The notes: generated by a model from the sequence alone, not told the origin. A stretch of DNA of 55,725 nucleotides from Candidatus Hodarchaeota archaeon (GCA_029856365.1 JAHQWW010000013.1:1-55725); one strand, 5' to 3'; shown: positions 36,370-46,261, numbered from the stretch's first letter. Translations and numbers: made by a program.

Positions 36370-36625
36370 AGTATCACCGACAATAAATATTATATTAACA
36401 GTACACGTTTTGTAATAGATATATGTATTAGCTGTAGCTTTAAAAACTTGTTTTTTTCAAGAGTGAGATCGATTTTAAACAATCAAGATTTGTCTTAACA
36501 ATTACATACTTCTAGAGTGAAATAAAAACATTAGATTCAGTAACTCTAAAAATTGAAAACACGAAATCGAACTTTTTATCATCAAGATTAGTATGAATAT
36601 TTCATAATTGCGGATGGTAATTGCA

Positions 36626-37909
36626 ATGGAACTATTACTCAAAGATGTTTTGATCATCCCTGAACCTGACACAGCACAGATTTTTCGTGCAAATATCGTA
36701 ATAGAGGACAATATCATAAGTACTATTGCACCTAATGCGCAAATACCTGATCCTGAATTCATTATTAGGGGAAAATCCCTTGTTGTTCTTCCCCCTCCAA
36801 TTAACAGTCATTCACATCTTCCGATGACGCTATTAAGAGGATTTTCTGATAATAAAACATTAATGGCATGGCTCCAGGATATCTGGGAGATAGAAGGAAA
36901 ATTTAATGCCAGATGGATAACATTGGGTACGAAATTAGCTTGTCTCGAAATGATCAAAGCTGGAATAGGAGGGGCTGCAGATTTTTATTTTCATGAGAGT
37001 TTAATAGGTAAAGTGATGCAAGAGGCAGGTATCAGAGGATGGCTTGGTGCAGGGATTTTACCCAGCGCTTTTGTTGATCAAGGAGGATATGAATTTCAAT
37101 TAGGTGAATTTAATAGAATAATTGAGTATAGTAAACGATCTCCTCTTATCTATGCAGCAATAGCTCCACATAGTCAAATGACTGTACCAGAGGAGATTAT
37201 TTTAAAAACAGCAGACCTCGCAGAAAGTCATCAAGTTCCCCTCATGATTCATTCTTCTGAAACACGGAAAGAAGTTTTGGACTCAGAGGACAGATATGGC
37301 GTCCCTCCTGTAGAGAGACTTGAGCAAATTGGATTCTTCAGAGAAGATACAAAGGAAATATTGGCCCATTGTACTTGGATTACCCAAAGAGAAGTTGAAA
37401 TATTAGGAAAACATCAAGTAACTGTTGGATGGTGTCCTGTGTCCTCCCAAAAATTAGCTTATGGGGGAGTCACCCCTGTACCAGAACTACGTACTGCTGG
37501 TGCTTTAGTTGCTCTTGGTACGGATGGAGCTGCTTCCAATAATACCTTAGACCTGTGGCGTGAAATGCGGGAGGCTTCAAATGTTATTTCTGCTTCAAGA
37601 TGGGATCCAGCTCTATATCCAGCTGAACAGGTGCTTGAAGATACTTGTTGGTCTTTCAGACGAAATTTTCATCCTGACTCATTAATTAAAGTTGATAATC
37701 AAGCTGATCTCGTTATTCTTAATTTTCAAGTACCTCATCTTAAACCTATGCATAATATCATTTCTAACATTATTTATGCTGCCAATGGGAGTGATGTACA
37801 CTCCTTAATAGTGAACGGAACTTTATTAATGCATAATCGCAAGGTTTTAACCCTTAATGAAACAGAGATCATTGATGAAATAGAAGAAAATGTAAAAGAA
37901 CTTGTATAA
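36626..37909 (+). CDS. Amidohydrolase, MTA/SAH-deaminase-like
   Basis: About 427 residues. I prefer the ATG at 36626 (MELLLKDVLI) with GGATGG upstream; in-frame TTG 36608 and ATG 36614 are alternatives. The metal site is intact: HSH in INSHSHLPMTLLRG (about 60-65), His in MIHSSETRKE, His in LAHCTW, Asp in LGTDGAAS. The LLRG-x7-LMAWL run is typical of 5'-methylthioadenosine/S-adenosylhomocysteine deaminases and related Atz/Trz hydrolases. The enzyme should release ammonia from an aminopurine nucleoside or similar base. It is followed 136 bases on by a glutamine synthetase gene. Confidence 0.85.
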   Translation: MELLLKDVLIIPEPDTAQIFRANIVIEDNIISTIAPNAQIPDPEFIIRGKSLVVLPPPINSHSHLPMTLLRGFSDNKTLMAWLQDIWEIEGKFNARWITLGTKLACLEMIKAGIGGAADFYFHESLIGKVMQEAGIRGWLGAGILPSAFVDQGGYEFQLGEFNRIIEYSKRSPLIYAAIAPHSQMTVPEEIILKTADLAESHQVPLMIHSSETRKEVLDSEDRYGVPPVERLEQIGFFREDTKEILAHCTWITQREVEILGKHQVTVGWCPVSSQKLAYGGVTPVPELRTAGALVALGTDGAASNNTLDLWREMREASNVISASRWDPALYPAEQVLEDTCWSFRRNFHPDSLIKVDNQADLVILNFQVPHLKPMHNIISNIIYAANGSDVHSLIVNGTLLMHNRKVLTLNETEIIDEIEENVKELV

Positions 37910-38045
37910 TATTGAACGAAGAATAAATAACCAATTTTTTTCTAAATATTTCAGATAAATTTAGCCAAATCCATTCTATTGTAGTCATTAAGAGAAATAA
38001 ATTTGTAAATACCTATATATTGTTGATAAAAGGAGTTATCTCGAA

Positions 38046-39320
38046 ATGTTCAATATGCTCGAAATCAGGTTTGTGGACATTCACGGAACATTAAAAGCCA
38101 TGAATCTTCCAATCGCAGCTGAAGAAATTAGTACCGCAATTACCGATCCTGTTTTCTCGGAAGGGATAAACATTGATGGCAGTTCCGTTGCAGGTTTTAC
38201 CACATTAGAGAGCTCTGACTTACACTTATCACCTGTCACAGATAGTTTATTCGAATTACCTTACACAGAAGAACCTAAATTAGCAGTCATGTGTGAAATC
38301 CGTCAAGATGGAAATATTTTCGCTGGAGATACCCGTTCTCAATTACGGAATATAATTAAGAAGTATTTAACTACGAAAGGATTATCCCTTAAAGTTGGGC
38401 CAGAACCTGAATTCTACCTTTTCAAAGATAATGTCCCTGTCGACCAAGGAAAATATGCAGATATCTTTCCTAATGCAATCTTAGAAGGGATGGTTAAAAG
38501 ATTCTCTCAATACTTAACAAAAGCCCTGATCAAACCCAAAGTTCACCATCATGAAGTAGGACCAGGTCAGTATGAAATAGAAATCGGATACGAAGAAGCT
38601 CTTCGAATAGCTGACATTATAGTCACTTATAAAGCAATTATCAGAGCATTAGCAGCAAAATTAGAATATACAGCTACATTTATGCCCAAACCCTTTATTG
38701 ATGAAGCAGGAAATGGGATGCACTGTCATATTTCGTTATGGGAAGGCACCAAAAACCTTTTTTCGGCTTCTGAATCAAACAAGGTTTCATCATTAGCTGA
38801 ACATTTCATGGCTGGGATTTTAGAGCACGCCCAAGCAATGACAGTGTTGGTAGCACCAACTGTAAACTCCTATAAGAGATTAGTTCCAGGTTATGAAGCA
38901 CCAGTTTATGTCGCTTGGGGACCTCTAAATCGTTCCGCATTAATTCGTGTTCCAATGTTTAATAATTCTAAGCTTGCACGTTTTGAATACCGTTGTCCTG
39001 ATCCGAGTTGTAATCCATATCTTGCTCTTATTTCCATTGTCGCTGCAGGAATGGATGGGGTCGAACGTGAACTTGAACTCCCCCCACCAGTCAAAAAGAA
39101 TATTTACAAATTATCATCAAAGGAAAGACATGAATTAAATATAAGAACTCTTCCTGGAAACCTTTTTGAAGCTCTTTCTTTTCTTGAAAAGGATAAACTT
39201 TTGTGTGACGCTCTTGGTGATCATATCTGCAAAAACTTTTTCCAGTTGAAGAAAGAAGAATGGCTTCAATATTCCACACAGGTCACAGATTGGGATTGGA
39301 AACGTTATTTTGATGTATAA
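38046..39320 (+). CDS. glnA: Glutamine synthetase type I (copy 1)
   Basis: 424 residues; AAAAGGAG lies 11 bases before the ATG, so the short N-terminus seems genuine. GS blocks are in order: NIDGSSVAG, EVGPGQYEIEIG, KPFIDEAGNGMHCH, NSYKRLVPGYEAPVYVAWG (with the ammonium-gating Glu) and RFEYRCPDPSCNPYLAL. The adenylylation tyrosine loop of bacterial enzymes is not apparent. Compared with copy 2 the N-terminus is about 20 residues shorter. The enzyme makes glutamine from glutamate, ammonia and ATP; glutamylamide-synthetase relatives with other amine substrates have the same motifs and cannot be excluded. Confidence 0.88.
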   Translation: MFNMLEIRFVDIHGTLKAMNLPIAAEEISTAITDPVFSEGINIDGSSVAGFTTLESSDLHLSPVTDSLFELPYTEEPKLAVMCEIRQDGNIFAGDTRSQLRNIIKKYLTTKGLSLKVGPEPEFYLFKDNVPVDQGKYADIFPNAILEGMVKRFSQYLTKALIKPKVHHHEVGPGQYEIEIGYEEALRIADIIVTYKAIIRALAAKLEYTATFMPKPFIDEAGNGMHCHISLWEGTKNLFSASESNKVSSLAEHFMAGILEHAQAMTVLVAPTVNSYKRLVPGYEAPVYVAWGPLNRSALIRVPMFNNSKLARFEYRCPDPSCNPYLALISIVAAGMDGVERELELPPPVKKNIYKLSSKERHELNIRTLPGNLFEALSFLEKDKLLCDALGDHICKNFFQLKKEEWLQYSTQVTDWDWKRYFDV

Positions 39321-39335
39321 ACCCCTAAATAAATT

Positions 39336-40643
39336 CTAACAATCAATATATCGAGATAATTCCCATTGTGTAATTTCTTCCTTTTCAAAGCTATATTCTC
39401 TTTTAAAGTCAAGCCATTCGTTCATTCGTGCTTCATAATATTCTTGATGAAGTGCTGGTCCAAGGATCTCTCCTGCTAGCTTACTATGTTTAAATTTCAG
39501 CAAGGCGTCATAAAGAGTCCGAGGTAATAACTCCACTCCCTTTTCTTCGAGCTGTTTTGGATTAAGGACGTCTGCATCGAAGTTCGCTTCGTCAGGTGGT
39601 TCCAGCTTCTTTTTTACACCCTCTAGACCAGCTTTAAGGAGAAAAGCTAAGGTGAAATAAATGTTCGTAGCTGCATCTGGGGCACGATATTCTAACCTTC
39701 CTGCTTCGTAACCAGGTACACGAATCAAAGCAGTACGATTTGCAATCCCCCAGGTTTTATATACTGGAGCTTCTTTTCCAGGAACCAAGCGTCTATAGGA
39801 ATTTACAATAGGATTGGTAATAGCTGTGATTTCGCTTGCATGGTTGAGCTGACCTGCAATAAAATAAAGTGCGAATTCAGATAATTCATTCCCACTACCC
39901 TTGAATAAATCATCAGTAAAGGATCTGACCATTTGATGGATGTGCATCCCATTTCCTGCTTCATCGATAAAGGGTTTAGGCATGAAAGACACAATCCACT
40001 CACTATGATTTAGTGTTACCATTTTAGCGATTTGTTTGAAGTATTGCACACCATCAGCAGCTTGAATCGCAGGTGATGAATCAAACTCAATTTCGTGTTG
40101 ACCAGGTCCAACTTCTGAATGGAATGTTTTTAATGGAATATTTACTTGATCTAATGTTTCAACAATCATTTTCCGTAGAAAATATCCTTTATCCCTTGGG
40201 GGTAGAACCATATAAGTTGCAGAATCCGCAGGTTTGAAATCAGATGTTAACATATAAAACTCCATTTCTGGCCTCGCAAAATAGGTCACTTGGAACTTAT
40301 CATACAATTCCTTGTTAATTTTAGCTAAAATACCTCTTGGATCAGCAGCAATCCGCTCGTGAGTGTCAGTACTTCGTAAATCACAAAATGCGCAAGCAGT
40401 ATTGTCTTGCCAAGGTAACAAGGTTACTGTGGTGGGATCAGGAACAATAATCATGTCCGATTGCTTTGTCCTTAAGAAGCCAATGCTACTCCCATCAACC
40501 CCAATCTGATCAGCTTTGGCAAAAGAATCTTTTGACATTTCAACCCCCTTAAGTTGACCATCAGCGCCAGTGAATTGAAGTAAGAGATATTTTACTCCTA
40601 AATGATCCATCTTCTGAATGACTGTTTTTGTAATATCAGACAT
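39336..40643 (-). CDS. glnA: Glutamine synthetase type I (copy 2)
   Basis: 435 residues. The motifs are GVDGSSIGF, EVGPGQHEIEF, KPFIDEAGNGMHIHQ, NSYRRLVPGKEAPVYKTWG and RLEYRAPDAATNIYFTL. It converges with copy 1, with only 15 bases between stops. The two are clearly distinct (for example CDL- versus CEIRQDG- after the DGSS region), so this is not a recent duplication. It is the last gene of a minus-strand run with a small membrane protein and a penicillin-acylase-family protein. A housekeeping GS plus a specialised GS-like enzyme is one explanation. Confidence 0.88.
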   Translation of the reverse strand: MSDITKTVIQKMDHLGVKYLLLQFTGADGQLKGVEMSKDSFAKADQIGVDGSSIGFLRTKQSDMIIVPDPTTVTLLPWQDNTACAFCDLRSTDTHERIAADPRGILAKINKELYDKFQVTYFARPEMEFYMLTSDFKPADSATYMVLPPRDKGYFLRKMIVETLDQVNIPLKTFHSEVGPGQHEIEFDSSPAIQAADGVQYFKQIAKMVTLNHSEWIVSFMPKPFIDEAGNGMHIHQMVRSFTDDLFKGSGNELSEFALYFIAGQLNHASEITAITNPIVNSYRRLVPGKEAPVYKTWGIANRTALIRVPGYEAGRLEYRAPDAATNIYFTLAFLLKAGLEGVKKKLEPPDEANFDADVLNPKQLEEKGVELLPRTLYDALLKFKHSKLAGEILGPALHQEYYEARMNEWLDFKREYSFEKEEITQWELSRYIDC

Positions 40644-40655
40644 TATGTTAATCTC

Positions 40656-41108
40656 TTATCTAGCAACCTCTTCTTTTAGTAAAAGTCTAGTTAACCTTGT
40701 ACCAGAGCCGCCTAGAAGACCTCCAAGAAGTCCGAACAATCCACAAATGACACTAGATAGTAAAATTATTACCAAAGAACCTGGAGGTAGAGGAGCTCCT
40801 AAGACATCTCCTATAGCAGCCAGAAAATAATTTAGTGTTTCCATCAATCCAGGTGTTGTTAGAATCATGATTAAGATGGATACAAATCGTCCAGCTAATG
40901 TTCCTAAGCCAGTGAATAAACCAGCATATGCAGATCCAATGATAATTCCCCCAATTATTCCTAATATTAATGGACTTAACCAAAAGGGTAAGGAGGAAGC
41001 AATGGTAAGGTCGATAACTATCATACCCATTAGAGATATGATAAATGCAATTGATCGTTTATACTTCAATATTTTACGAATGTCAATTTCAAGAGTACGT
41101 TCGCTCAT
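40656..41108 (-). CDS. Small membrane protein
   Basis: 150 residues with about four hydrophobic helices (SIAFIISLMGMIVIDL, LILGIIGGIIIGSAYAGLF, FVSILIMILTTPGL, VIILLSSVICGLFGLLGGLLGG) and a basic C-terminus. GAGGTAA precedes the ATG. It sits 9 bases after the penicillin-acylase gene and 12 bases before the glutamine synthetase, so it is co-transcribed. No family recognised. Confidence 0.65.
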   Translation of the reverse strand: MSERTLEIDIRKILKYKRSIAFIISLMGMIVIDLTIASSLPFWLSPLILGIIGGIIIGSAYAGLFTGLGTLAGRFVSILIMILTTPGLMETLNYFLAAIGDVLGAPLPPGSLVIILLSSVICGLFGLLGGLLGGSGTRLTRLLLKEEVAR

Positions 41109-41117
41109 TTTTTTACC

Positions 41118-43694
41118 TCAATTTGATTTTAGAACCACTGTAGCTTCCAAGTATGCCTTTGGGAATTCATCCACAGAATCATATTCGATTAACATTAGAT
41201 GATATTTACCTTTAATCCATAGATCAAGGGCTTGGTCGGCGTAATGAGAATTAGCGGGATTCCCGCTTACTCCTCCTGGAATGACACTCCAACAATCGGT
41301 CATATTGTCAAAATTAACAATCATTCGTTCACTGGGGCCACCCCCTACTCTTCGACCGCCCGCAGCTAGAAGCGTGTATCCTGAACCGTCATGTTCGTGT
41401 GATCCTTTTCCGAAGGAGGGAATTCCTCCCAAATGATTGAAGTACATCCGATGGTATTCACCCCATTCCCAATCATGTTCTATATCTGAACCAAATTCGT
41501 TTTCTAAGTATTTCACAGCTTCGATAAATGCTTCAACCATTATATCATCCATGTCTTCAACTACAGTAGTTGTTACATTATCGAACCATTTTGAATCTGG
41601 ATCATTACGTACAAGATATTCTAGTGTATTATCTTGAGGTTTTGTAACACTTATTCCAGCTTCTTCATACTCATCGTTCCATACTAGATCTTTAAATCGT
41701 GAAAACGTTTCATAAAAAATTGTTGGACCTATAAGTTCGCTTCTCATGAGATACTTCTCATTACTCTCTCTCCATGATTTCAATTTAGCCAATGCAGTTG
41801 TCGCTGTGTCTGAAAGTGCTTCCCCTGAATTTTCAATAGCATCGATGAAGAATGGAGTAAATGCTTCAGAGCATGTGTCAAAAATACCCATGTCACCACA
41901 TTGAGCATTTTTCATAAAATCGGCATCAATGGATCCCTCAGAAGCCTCGCTCAACCAACGATTAATACTTCTCCCACGATATCCTGCAGCTTGAGTGCTG
42001 CTTATATAATATTGATAGTCAGGACCAGTAGACTTTTGATTGGTTGATGCTAGATAACATTGATCAGGATCAACTGAGTATGGGAGTTCATTGAAAGGAA
42101 TGTACTCCCAGTCCTTATTGACAGATGAATCAGAACCATTTTGTACAAACCGTGCAAGTAAACCTTCAGTAAAGTTCCTCTTTACATACCTCCCTGTTGG
42201 TCTTAAAGCAATTGTTCCGTCAGAATCCGCAAAAACAACGTTCTGAGGGGGATCATGGAACCATTGCATGGATTGATTAAATTCTTTCCAATTTTTAGCT
42301 TTGTTTGCACCGTATAATGCTTTAATTTCGTATGTTGGTTCTTCGGTAGCTGTCCACCTCATAGCAATCAAAGATTTCCCCATTTCCTCTGCCATTATCA
42401 CCCCTTCCTGCGTGTATTCTATTGTCTCTGTGTGGTTTTCAAGCCCTTTTACTGGAATGGTAACATTCCTTTTCGTTGGAGCCAACCACATGGTTCCGTT
42501 CCAATATTCACCTTCATCATTCCAAACATACTCATACCAGTCCATCCCATCTGGCCCAACATTAGTAAAACCCCATGCTACATGAGTATTGTATCCCACG
42601 ACTACTACTGGAGTTCCTGTTAGTGTGTAGCCAAATATATTCCAATCATCTTCCGTCGCGACGAGATGGGCTTCATACCAAATATGGGGAAGATCAATGC
42701 TTAGATGCATATCATTACAAAGTATAGGTTTTCCACTCTTTGTCTTTGTTCCATTTGCTACCCAGTTATTTGATCCTATCCATGATTGCTGGAAGTATTT
42801 GACACTTTCAGGAGTTTTATCCAAAATTTTCTTAATTGTTGCACTATTAGTTTTAATATCTCCAGTTTGAACCCTAGCTGTAATTTTATTTGTAAGACCC
42901 GAAGAAAGCGTGTAATTTCCATAATCAGGTACAACTGGAATCTGATAATATGTCTGGTTGAGTGGAAATAATTCCTCCATCGCAGTTAAGTTACCATTGA
43001 ACAGGTCATCCCTTAAAATAGTAGCATGCAAATCATAAGTTGAATAAGTTAACATTAGACTCATTAGACGATTGTAAACAAAGGTTTTAAGTGGTGTCCA
43101 TGGTGTAGGCTCGAAATTTAATAATTGAAACTCGATTGGTAACGTTTTGGTACTTATTCTGTGTTCAATTTCGTAATTCACCCCATTGCAATAAGCATCT
43201 AAGAGGATTAACATCATGTCGAGATCTGAATCAAATTCACGTTCTCTTTCGAATGTTATTATCATCTCTTGCGCAGCTTTTTCAATCCCAATAGTTTCAT
43301 ACCAAATATCATCCTCGAGAGATTCATTCCCCATCACCTCTGACATTAGTCCCATTCCAGTTCGAACAGTCATTTCCATCTGAAACATTCTATCATAGGC
43401 ATGACAATAACCTAGGGCAAAAACAGCATCTTTCTTAGTCTTGGCGTAAATATGTGGGATTCCCCAGTTGTCTCGAATAATAGTTACGGTGTTATCAATA
43501 CCCTCAAGGGTAATTGTCCCAGAAGAATACTCAGATCCCTTTGAAGCACCAAAAATTCCTCCAGGGGACACAATTGGACCAAGAGCGAACATTCCCATTA
43601 TTGGAGTCGAAAGAATTATGATGAGGAGGAAAATTCCAACAATCGAAATAGCAAGAACTGCTCCCTGTCTATATAAATCGCGTTGAAGTGTCAT
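41118..43694 (-). CDS. Penicillin-acylase-family Ntn hydrolase, membrane-anchored
   Basis: About 858 residues from the ATG at 43694 (a GTG at 43703 is possible). One N-terminal transmembrane helix (VLAISIVGIFLLIIILSTPI) should export the rest of the protein. The hallmarks are IRDNWGIPHIYAKTKKDAVFALGYCHAYDRMFQM near residue 80-115 (given here in parts: GIPHIYA, GYCHAYDRMFQ) and the autocatalytic cut before Ser of GSNNWV near 307, which becomes the N-terminal nucleophile. The family hydrolyses amides such as penicillins, acyl-homoserine lactones or acyl-amino acids. An extracytoplasmic amidase feeding amino acids or amines into the neighbouring GS is a reasonable but unproven idea. Confidence 0.85.
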   Translation of the reverse strand: MTLQRDLYRQGAVLAISIVGIFLLIIILSTPIMGMFALGPIVSPGGIFGASKGSEYSSGTITLEGIDNTVTIIRDNWGIPHIYAKTKKDAVFALGYCHAYDRMFQMEMTVRTGMGLMSEVMGNESLEDDIWYETIGIEKAAQEMIITFEREREFDSDLDMMLILLDAYCNGVNYEIEHRISTKTLPIEFQLLNFEPTPWTPLKTFVYNRLMSLMLTYSTYDLHATILRDDLFNGNLTAMEELFPLNQTYYQIPVVPDYGNYTLSSGLTNKITARVQTGDIKTNSATIKKILDKTPESVKYFQQSWIGSNNWVANGTKTKSGKPILCNDMHLSIDLPHIWYEAHLVATEDDWNIFGYTLTGTPVVVVGYNTHVAWGFTNVGPDGMDWYEYVWNDEGEYWNGTMWLAPTKRNVTIPVKGLENHTETIEYTQEGVIMAEEMGKSLIAMRWTATEEPTYEIKALYGANKAKNWKEFNQSMQWFHDPPQNVVFADSDGTIALRPTGRYVKRNFTEGLLARFVQNGSDSSVNKDWEYIPFNELPYSVDPDQCYLASTNQKSTGPDYQYYISSTQAAGYRGRSINRWLSEASEGSIDADFMKNAQCGDMGIFDTCSEAFTPFFIDAIENSGEALSDTATTALAKLKSWRESNEKYLMRSELIGPTIFYETFSRFKDLVWNDEYEEAGISVTKPQDNTLEYLVRNDPDSKWFDNVTTTVVEDMDDIMVEAFIEAVKYLENEFGSDIEHDWEWGEYHRMYFNHLGGIPSFGKGSHEHDGSGYTLLAAGGRRVGGGPSERMIVNFDNMTDCWSVIPGGVSGNPANSHYADQALDLWIKGKYHLMLIEYDSVDEFPKAYLEATVVLKSN

Positions 43695-43907
43695 TTCAAT
43701 CACAGAGATTTATTCGGTTTAAATATAATCTTAATTCTATTTTCAGATAGTTTTCGTTTTATTAGAAAGGTTTGAGGGAATACACAATAAGTAAATAAAA
43801 GAGTTTTTGAAGGATCGTTAACTCTATCAATAAAACAAAGATTAAATGCTTTAAACACCATATCAAAACAAATTATCCCCCCTTTTTCTAGTAGATATAG
43901 AAAAAAA

Positions 43908-44381
43908 ATGGTTAAGAGAGCAAAGATGTCTGTAGATACACCTGATCACAATTTAGGATTATTTTTCGGGATAATAGAACACAACAAACTGAATCCAATA
44001 ATTCTTTGGTCAGGGTCCACTTGGCATTCAGAAATCCAGACTTGGAATTTACTCTTGAAAATTCTTGCAACAAAAGATCCTATAGACCTTGAGGAAGTGG
44101 AATGGAATTTTTTACCCCTAACATGGGATGATGTGGAGATTTTCGCTTTAACTAAAGCTTTTCAAATTAAAGGAATAGGCTCTGCTTATTTAGTAGTTTT
44201 CCATCAATCAGCTGAGAAATTAACCCAATTCATTCTCACAAAGGAGGAAGAAATAGGTGAGACATTTAAAGAGATTTTAACTTCCTCAGCATTTTTTTCA
44301 ATTCAACGCTTAAATAATGAACAATTAAAGCAAATTCGTATCAAATGTCAAGTATATTATGAAATTCTATCACAGCTCTAA
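43908..44381 (+). CDS. Unknown small alpha/beta protein
   Basis: 157 residues (the start could also be the ATG at 43926). Strand-helix alternation (GLFFGIIEHNKLNPIILWSG, then a helix WNLLLKILAT, strands VEIFALTKAF and AYLVVFHQ, and two long helices) recalls the profilin/longin/roadblock fold seen in many Asgard small proteins, but I cannot confirm it. No motifs for catalysis. It is separated from the next plus-strand gene by 59 bases. Confidence 0.55.
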   Translation: MVKRAKMSVDTPDHNLGLFFGIIEHNKLNPIILWSGSTWHSEIQTWNLLLKILATKDPIDLEEVEWNFLPLTWDDVEIFALTKAFQIKGIGSAYLVVFHQSAEKLTQFILTKEEEIGETFKEILTSSAFFSIQRLNNEQLKQIRIKCQVYYEILSQL

Positions 44382-44440
44382 ACTCCCTTTTAAGGGAAAA
44401 ATTATTTGATCCATTTGAATCTAATAATAGTTTGGTAGAA

Positions 44441-45094
44441 ATGACCAGAATTATATTATTAACAGTAATTTCATTCATTCTTTTACTTTTATTGCCTATT
44501 TTATGTCATTCTACTGCGAGTCCAGTTTATTCAAAAACATGGACACAATCAGATGGATCTAAATTAGAAATTGCTATTTCTTCATATTCTACCAACCTTT
44601 TAGTTGATAGAACATACACATACAAAATTGATTTGGAAGCTGAAGCTTTTGGTTCAAACCTAAATGGATATTATTCAATAGCAGTAGGTCTTAGATTTAC
44701 AAGCTCCGAAGAAACATTCAAAAGCGATTTAAAATGCGATATTGGTGATCTCACGACTGTTGGTTCAAAAGTTCACGTCTTAATACGATTATCAGTCCCT
44801 TCAGCAGCTAAATTTTCATTAAATCGCGGGGAATCAATACCAGGCCAACTTGAGTATATAGTTTATTACTCAGAACACTCAAAAGATTGGGATAAATCTG
44901 AGATGGCGCCAAATCAGTGGCCTCATGAATCTGATATGTCAGTAGGATGGGAAACAATTTCACAGGGGAAAATAACAAATCCATTAATCAATATTTCAGA
45001 AGCTGTTATTATTACTCTGATTACTGTCTTCTTGACTGGTTCTGTGTTTGTTATTTACATAACCATTAAAAAAAGAACCAAAAAAAGAGCCTGA
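44441..45094 (+). CDS. Exported, C-terminally anchored protein of unknown function
   Basis: About 217 residues from the ATG at 44441. A signal peptide (ILLTVISFILLLLLPIL) is followed by a beta-rich ectodomain of about 150 residues, then one transmembrane helix (AVIITLITVFLTGSVFVIYI) and a basic cytosolic tail (KKRTKKRA). This is a type I membrane topology. No family recognised; probably a cell-surface protein. Confidence 0.7.
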   Translation: MTRIILLTVISFILLLLLPILCHSTASPVYSKTWTQSDGSKLEIAISSYSTNLLVDRTYTYKIDLEAEAFGSNLNGYYSIAVGLRFTSSEETFKSDLKCDIGDLTTVGSKVHVLIRLSVPSAAKFSLNRGESIPGQLEYIVYYSEHSKDWDKSEMAPNQWPHESDMSVGWETISQGKITNPLINISEAVIITLITVFLTGSVFVIYITIKKRTKKRA

Positions 45095-45112
45095 TTCAGT
45101 TTTTCTCGTTAC

Positions 45113-45853
45113 CTACAACAATAGTTTCATTCCAGCAATAGCTGTTTGGATTGACTCGATTTGCCCTGCTTTTTTATCTAGTATTAACTCTCCAGTTTCA
45201 AAGTCACCAATAGCTGCTAATATTCCCCCAGTTTTCCAACCTCTAATACTTCCCAAAACAAAGAGAGTAGAGATTTCCATCTCCGTAACAAGAGCCTTTC
45301 CTCGTTTCCAGATTTCCCATCTTTCGATAATCTCTTTTTTTGCTGGAATCATTTCTGGTTCTTCACTCCAGAAAGCGTCTTTAGAATGTATTATTCCTTC
45401 ATGAAAGCGATCTTGAAGATTTAGATTAAACGCTCCTTGTCGTAATGCTAGAACAACATCTGGATGAGCTACTGCAGGAAATTCCAAAGGCAAGTATTGT
45501 CTTGTTGTCCCCTCATCACGAATAGCACCAATAGCAGAAACAATATCTCCTAGTTTTACACGAGGATTCAAAATTCCTGAGGTTCCTACTCGAATAATAG
45601 TTGTTATTCCACATTTTCCGAATTCTTCTAACCCAATAGCAGTTGAAGGGCCCCCAATTCCCATACTGGCAATGAGGACAGGGTTTTCCTCAATATACGC
45701 AACGAAGGTTCTATACTCACGATTGAAAGCAATCTCTTGGGAGTCTTTTAAATGTTGAGCAATCGCTTCTGTCCGTGCTGGGTCACCAACAATGAACATA
45801 TGTTGTGCTCCCTCTAATTCTCTTTCGAATAAATTAATGTGATAATGTTTCAT
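45113..45853 (-). CDS. udp: Uridine phosphorylase-like nucleoside phosphorylase
   Basis: 246 residues. Family markers: FIVGDPARTEAIA near 20, GIGGPSTAIGLEE near 68, IIRVGTSG near 88 and the ribose-binding TEMEISTLF near 190. The enzyme splits uridine (or related nucleosides) with phosphate into base and ribose 1-phosphate. It faces the thiolase-DUF35 operon's end on the same strand. It could supply uracil or other bases; the cytosine-deaminase-like gene at 48351 is a functional neighbour. Confidence 0.87.
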   Translation of the reverse strand: MKHYHINLFERELEGAQHMFIVGDPARTEAIAQHLKDSQEIAFNREYRTFVAYIEENPVLIASMGIGGPSTAIGLEEFGKCGITTIIRVGTSGILNPRVKLGDIVSAIGAIRDEGTTRQYLPLEFPAVAHPDVVLALRQGAFNLNLQDRFHEGIIHSKDAFWSEEPEMIPAKKEIIERWEIWKRGKALVTEMEISTLFVLGSIRGWKTGGILAAIGDFETGELILDKKAGQIESIQTAIAGMKLLL

Positions 45854-45912
45854 TGTGATTATTTTCCCAAATAAATAAATAATTTCGTTTTATCTTCATC
45901 ATGTTTTTAACA

Positions 45913-46257
45913 TCAAAGTGGGAACCAAACAAACCCTGAAACTGGTTTTCCGTTAATTTCACGGACTTTTTTCCAGACAGCTTTAAGTTTCATTCCCAAC
46001 CTTATATCATTTGGTTCTACTTCTAGCTGACCTGTATAACGGACTTCTCCAAGATCTATAATACCTAATAGGAGGGAAGATCTGTCGATTCCTGTAGGTG
46101 GGGCCTTTAGAATGGTGTAGGTAATAAGGGTGCCTTCAGAAGGAAGTGTTACATTTTTAAAATCCTGATGTTTGCACTGAAGACAACGGCCATGTTTTGG
46201 ATAATGTATTTTGCCACAATTCAGACATTCATATCCAATTGGTACTTTTTCTGCCAT
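45913..46257 (-). CDS. DUF35 zinc-ribbon / OB-fold acyl-CoA-associated protein
   Basis: About 114 residues from the ATG at 46257, chosen because AAGGTGAT lies just upstream. The in-frame ATG at 46272 overlaps the thiolase stop. A zinc ribbon (CLNCGKIHYPKHGRCLQC) is followed by an OB fold (GTLITYTIL, LLGIIDLGE). In archaea DUF35 proteins bind thiolase and pass the acyl-CoA intermediate to HMG-CoA synthase. It is translationally linked to the thiolase-like gene here. No HMG-CoA synthase gene is in the window. Confidence 0.85.
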   Translation of the reverse strand: MAEKVPIGYECLNCGKIHYPKHGRCLQCKHQDFKNVTLPSEGTLITYTILKAPPTGIDRSSLLLGIIDLGEVRYTGQLEVEPNDIRLGMKLKAVWKKVREINGKPVSGFVWFPL

Positions 46258-46261
46258 TAAA

